8,440 nucleotides of DNA from Deltaproteobacteria bacterium (GTDB lineage: Bacteria > Desulfobacterota > DSM-4660 > Desulfatiglandales > Desulfatiglandaceae): contig JAOZQV010000148.1 in assembly GCA_029932035.1 (NCBI GenBank), positions 1 through 8,440 of the forward strand, in the 5' to 3' direction. Each line of letters opens with the position of its first letter. The first letter of the stretch is position 1. The position numbers were made by a program, and so were the translations under genes. The notes under the pieces were generated by a model. The model saw only the letters and a program-made list of their open reading frames with translations, was not told the origin of the DNA and made no database searches. Positions 6,981-8,440 of the stretch are shown here, in pieces.

Positions 6981-7010
6981 AATATAGGAAGGTGGAGAGT
7001 TGCTTGTCAA
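6981..7010 (-). promoter_or_regulatory. Sigma70-type promoter of the transporter operon
   Basis: On the minus strand TTGACA (7005-7010) matches the -35 consensus exactly. TATATT (6981-6986) is one base from the -10 consensus TATAAT, and the spacer is 18 bp. The DNA just upstream is AT-rich. Transcription would start near 6974 and run into livG. This is the clearest promoter in the window and sits where an operon promoter is expected. Confidence 0.72.
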
Positions 7011-7054
7011 GGAGAAAAAGGATAAGATATTTCTCTTTGAGCTGGAATTATCTG

Positions 7055-7084
7055 TTGAATATCAGTCTTAAATCCTGGTATCAT
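7055..7084 (+). promoter_or_regulatory. Candidate promoter for the small plus-strand gene
   Basis: TTGAAT (7055-7060) and TATCAT (7079-7084) are separated by 18 bp and could drive the gene starting at 7153, with a start point near 7091. Both hexamers are imperfect, and similar pairs occur by chance in AT-rich DNA. It would be divergent from the operon promoter, with about 45 bp between the two -35 elements. Confidence 0.3.
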
Positions 7085-7132
7085 GCCGGTATACACATGG
7101 CAGGTAAGAGCAACTATGGAATCCACTTTCGT

Positions 7133-7148
7133 CAGCATATGCTGGAGG
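7133..7148 (+). promoter_or_regulatory. Perfect 12-bp palindrome abutting the Shine-Dalgarno of the small gene
   Basis: CAGCATATGCTG (7133-7144) is a perfect palindrome, and its last G is the first base of GGAGG (7144-7148), the ribosome binding site four bases before the GTG start. The palindrome could be a dimeric-regulator half-site pair. The GGAGG supports the GTG start of the gene that follows. Confidence 0.45.
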
Positions 7149-7152
7149 CATC

Positions 7153-7470
7153 GTGAAACAGCGAAAAGATTATCTTCAAGCTTACCACGATTTCAAGGAA
7201 TCAGTTGATTTTACAAAGGGCGGATTCTTGCCGGACCTTGATAATCTGACCTGGTATCTTCTTGCAGGAGTCCCTCCGGTTCCGGGGGATGAGGATCATT
7301 CAGAGAAAGGGCAGATAATTGCCTTGGATCAGCGTTTGAACATCCTGAAGGCAGTATTCGTGGAACTGAATAAGAATATGTCGGACGACTTCCTTGATCA
7401 AGGTCTCAAAATCTATGACCAGGCCGGAAAATCCGCCAAGGCTATGCTCCTGGAAAGCGATGATGGTTGA
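7153..7470 (+). CDS. Small hypothetical protein, 105 residues
   Basis: I do not recognise this protein. It begins with GTG, preceded by GGAGG at four bases, and no in-frame ATG lies nearby upstream. It is rich in charged residues, has no signal peptide or membrane segment, and should be a soluble cytoplasmic protein. The N-terminus is basic and aromatic (KQRKDYLQAYHDF). The middle contains WYLLAGVPPVPGDEDH at about 34-49. The C-terminal half (about 53-99) looks largely helical, with ALDQRLNILKAVFVEL. Base composition is similar to the neighbouring genes. It is divergent from the transporter operon and convergent with the methyltransferase, so nothing in its context assigns a role. Spurious translation remains possible, but the ribosome binding site and balanced composition favour a real gene. 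Confidence 0.62.
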   Translation: MKQRKDYLQAYHDFKESVDFTKGGFLPDLDNLTWYLLAGVPPVPGDEDHSEKGQIIALDQRLNILKAVFVELNKNMSDDFLDQGLKIYDQAGKSAKAMLLESDDG

Positions 7471-7483
7471 GTAAATTCATACA

Positions 7484-7713
7484 TCACAAATTCTGTTGCA
7501 CAATACCCAGATACTCTTCCACCCACCTTTTGTGATACTCTTTCAGCAGATCATACGAACCAATTGACAGCGATTGCCTCAGCTTTTCATAATGTATAAG
7601 AACGTTTTTCCTTTTGGGATTCTGAATCTCCTGAATCTCATTGTAGCCGGAGAAAGGCTATTAAGATGGGTGAAATACCAAATTTGAGCCGGAATATAGT
7701 GTCCTGGCTTTCT
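7484..7713 (-). pseudogene. Relic of a RAYT/IS200-like (Y1) transposase, internally deleted and frameshifted
   Basis: Two minus-strand fragments in different frames appear to be the two ends of one transposase. The first (7660-7713) reads RKPGHYIPAQIWYFTHLN, close to the start of the REP-associated tyrosine transposases (COG1943) as I remember them (R-HYIPGQIWHITHR). The second (7484-7657) reads SGYNEIQEIQNPKRKN followed by a helical tail (HYEKLRQSLSIGSYD, then EYHKRWVEEYLG) and a TGA. This resembles the C-terminal region of the same proteins (GYNEIQNP-RR, then a Y-KL segment). The catalytic core, including the HUH motif and the tyrosine, is absent: about 70 residues remain of a protein normally of some 200-330. 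There is no start codon, a TAG (7658-7660) lies at the junction, and a 9-bp duplication adds a second EIQ. It fills the space between the small gene and the methyltransferase and cannot be active. Family memory, not a search, underlies the assignment. Confidence 0.6.
7622..7639. repeat. 9-bp tandem duplication within the transposase relic
   Basis: CTGAATCTC occurs twice in direct succession (7622-7630 and 7631-7639). On the minus strand it encodes EIQ-EIQ-like residues where intact relatives are expected to have a single EIQ. It is in frame and probably a slippage event during decay of the relic. Confidence 0.6.
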
Positions 7714-8440
7714 ATTCCTTATTGATAACAACTGCAAATTCCTTGTTTTTAGGGTCGAAAGGTGAGCCGGCCACATCTGAATAAAGCTTCTCAATCATTA
7801 TCCCGCACTCCACAAACTCTTTTTCCAGCGCTTCGGGGCTGAAATACTGCAACCAGTTATAGATGGTCCGATTGCGGTGAGCTTCGATAAGTGTATATTT
7901 GTCAAGAACCACCTTCTCCATATCGTATTTGAACGTATTCAGAAAGCCATAGTACTTATTAGGCGACCAGAAACCATCGAGGATGTTGGTTTCGTACTTT
8001 GCAATTTCTTCTCGTTCTTCAAAGGCATTCAGAGAATACACATCAAAGAGAACATACCCGTCCGGCTCTAATAAGGTATGGAACTTGGTCAGAATCTTTT
8101 TCCTCTGGGCGGGACTGAGGGCGCAGAAATCACACATAATCATCAGGATGAGATGAAAGCGATCATCTGTTTCAAAATCTAAGTAATTCTGATGGACATA
8201 GCTGATTGACAGCCCCTTTTTTCCTGAGATTCCCTGTGCATATTTTAGCGACCTTTTAGAGAAATCTATGCCAATCACATCCGCCTCTTTCATAGCCAGC
8301 CTCGTCGTGTACAATCCTGGGCCGCAGCCGAAGTCGGCGATCTTAGTCCCGGCTCCCACGTTGAAACGGGAGGCTATCCACTCCACTGATCGCTCTATGA
8401 AAGCCGCGTTACGGGACGAAATATCGACTTTTTCATTTAA
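7712..8440 (-). CDS. Class I SAM-dependent methyltransferase, 5' end outside window
   Basis: The frame is open from the right edge to TAG at 7712-7714, giving 242 residues without a start. An internal GTG at 8386 could serve as a start, but the 18 codons before it (containing EKVDISSRNAAFIERSV) are in frame and fit this family's region before the fold, so the true start is probably beyond 8440. The S-adenosylmethionine-binding motif I is DFGCGPG at about 36-42. It is followed by VIGIDFSKRSLKYA (motif II, acidic residue binding the ribose) at about 55-68. A post-I region FHLILMIMCDFCALSP lies at about 95-110 and LLEPDGYVLFDVYS at about 122-135. This is a soluble Rossmann-type enzyme of the Methyltransf_11/25 kind. 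The acceptor (small molecule, lipid or protein) cannot be told. It is convergent with the small gene, with the transposase relic lying against its stop codon. Confidence 0.85.
   Translation of the reverse strand, partial: LNEKVDISSRNAAFIERSVEWIASRFNVGAGTKIADFGCGPGLYTTRLAMKEADVIGIDFSKRSLKYAQGISGKKGLSISYVHQNYLDFETDDRFHLILMIMCDFCALSPAQRKKILTKFHTLLEPDGYVLFDVYSLNAFEEREEIAKYETNILDGFWSPNKYYGFLNTFKYDMEKVVLDKYTLIEAHRNRTIYNWLQYFSPEALEKEFVECGIMIEKLYSDVAGSPFDPKNKEFAVVINKE

Noticed and set aside
7579..7794. A 71-codon minus-strand frame overlapping the methyltransferase end
   Set aside because: It overlaps a well-supported gene out of frame. Only its middle, RKPGHYIPAQIWYFTHL, is meaningful, and that is explained as the N-terminal fragment of the transposase relic.
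7712..8386. Methyltransferase as a complete gene starting with GTG at 8386
   Set aside because: The frame stays open for 18 more codons to the window edge with family-like sequence, and the start would lie very close to the SAM-binding motif. The gene is better read as partial.
1..8440. CRISPR array, tRNA or rRNA genes, phage or anti-phage genes
   Set aside because: No regularly spaced repeats, no tRNA-like cloverleaf and no ribosomal RNA sequence were seen, and no gene resembles a defence or phage family. The only mobile-element trace is the transposase relic.

Overview
The window carries most of a branched-chain amino acid (Liv/HAAT) type ABC transporter operon with two acyl-CoA synthetase-type genes in and next to it. 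The gene order, moderate base composition, intergenic tandem repeats and a decayed RAYT-type transposase suggest an anaerobic deltaproteobacterium (Desulfobacterota), perhaps one that degrades aromatic or fatty acids. This placement is inference; no rRNA or other taxonomic marker is present.

Layout. Positions 1-579 (minus strand) hold the N-terminal 193 residues of a benzoate-CoA-ligase-like protein, cut by the left edge and lacking the normal ATP-binding P-loop sequence. Positions 580-783 are an intergenic zone with two strong inverted repeats and short tandem repeats. Positions 784-6846 are one minus-strand operon, transcribed in the order livG-type ATPase (TTG start), long-chain acyl-CoA synthetase, livH-type permease, livM-type permease, periplasmic substrate-binding protein. 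Spacing is tight: 6 nt, a 1-nt TAATG overlap, 12 nt, then 109 nt before the binding protein, which has its own strong ribosome binding site. A good sigma70-type promoter (TTGACA, 18 bp, TATATT) lies at 6981-7010 and implies a leader of about 128 nt. On the plus strand, 7153-7470 is a small unrecognised gene. Positions 7484-7713 hold a relic of a RAYT/IS200-like transposase with most of its middle deleted. Positions 7712-8440 (minus) are a class I SAM-dependent methyltransferase whose start lies beyond the right edge.

How the genes may work together. The binding protein captures a small carboxylate or amino acid in the periplasm, LivH and LivM form the channel, and LivG supplies ATP hydrolysis. 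The second ATPase, LivF, is not in the window. An acyl-CoA synthetase between the ATPase and permease genes, and a ligase-like gene downstream, suggest that the imported substrate is a carboxylic acid converted to its CoA thioester on entry. Substrate identity cannot be read from the sequence.

The points most worth a second look are the ligase-like protein without a P-loop, the transporter-ligase operon, and the transposase relic between the small gene and the methyltransferase.
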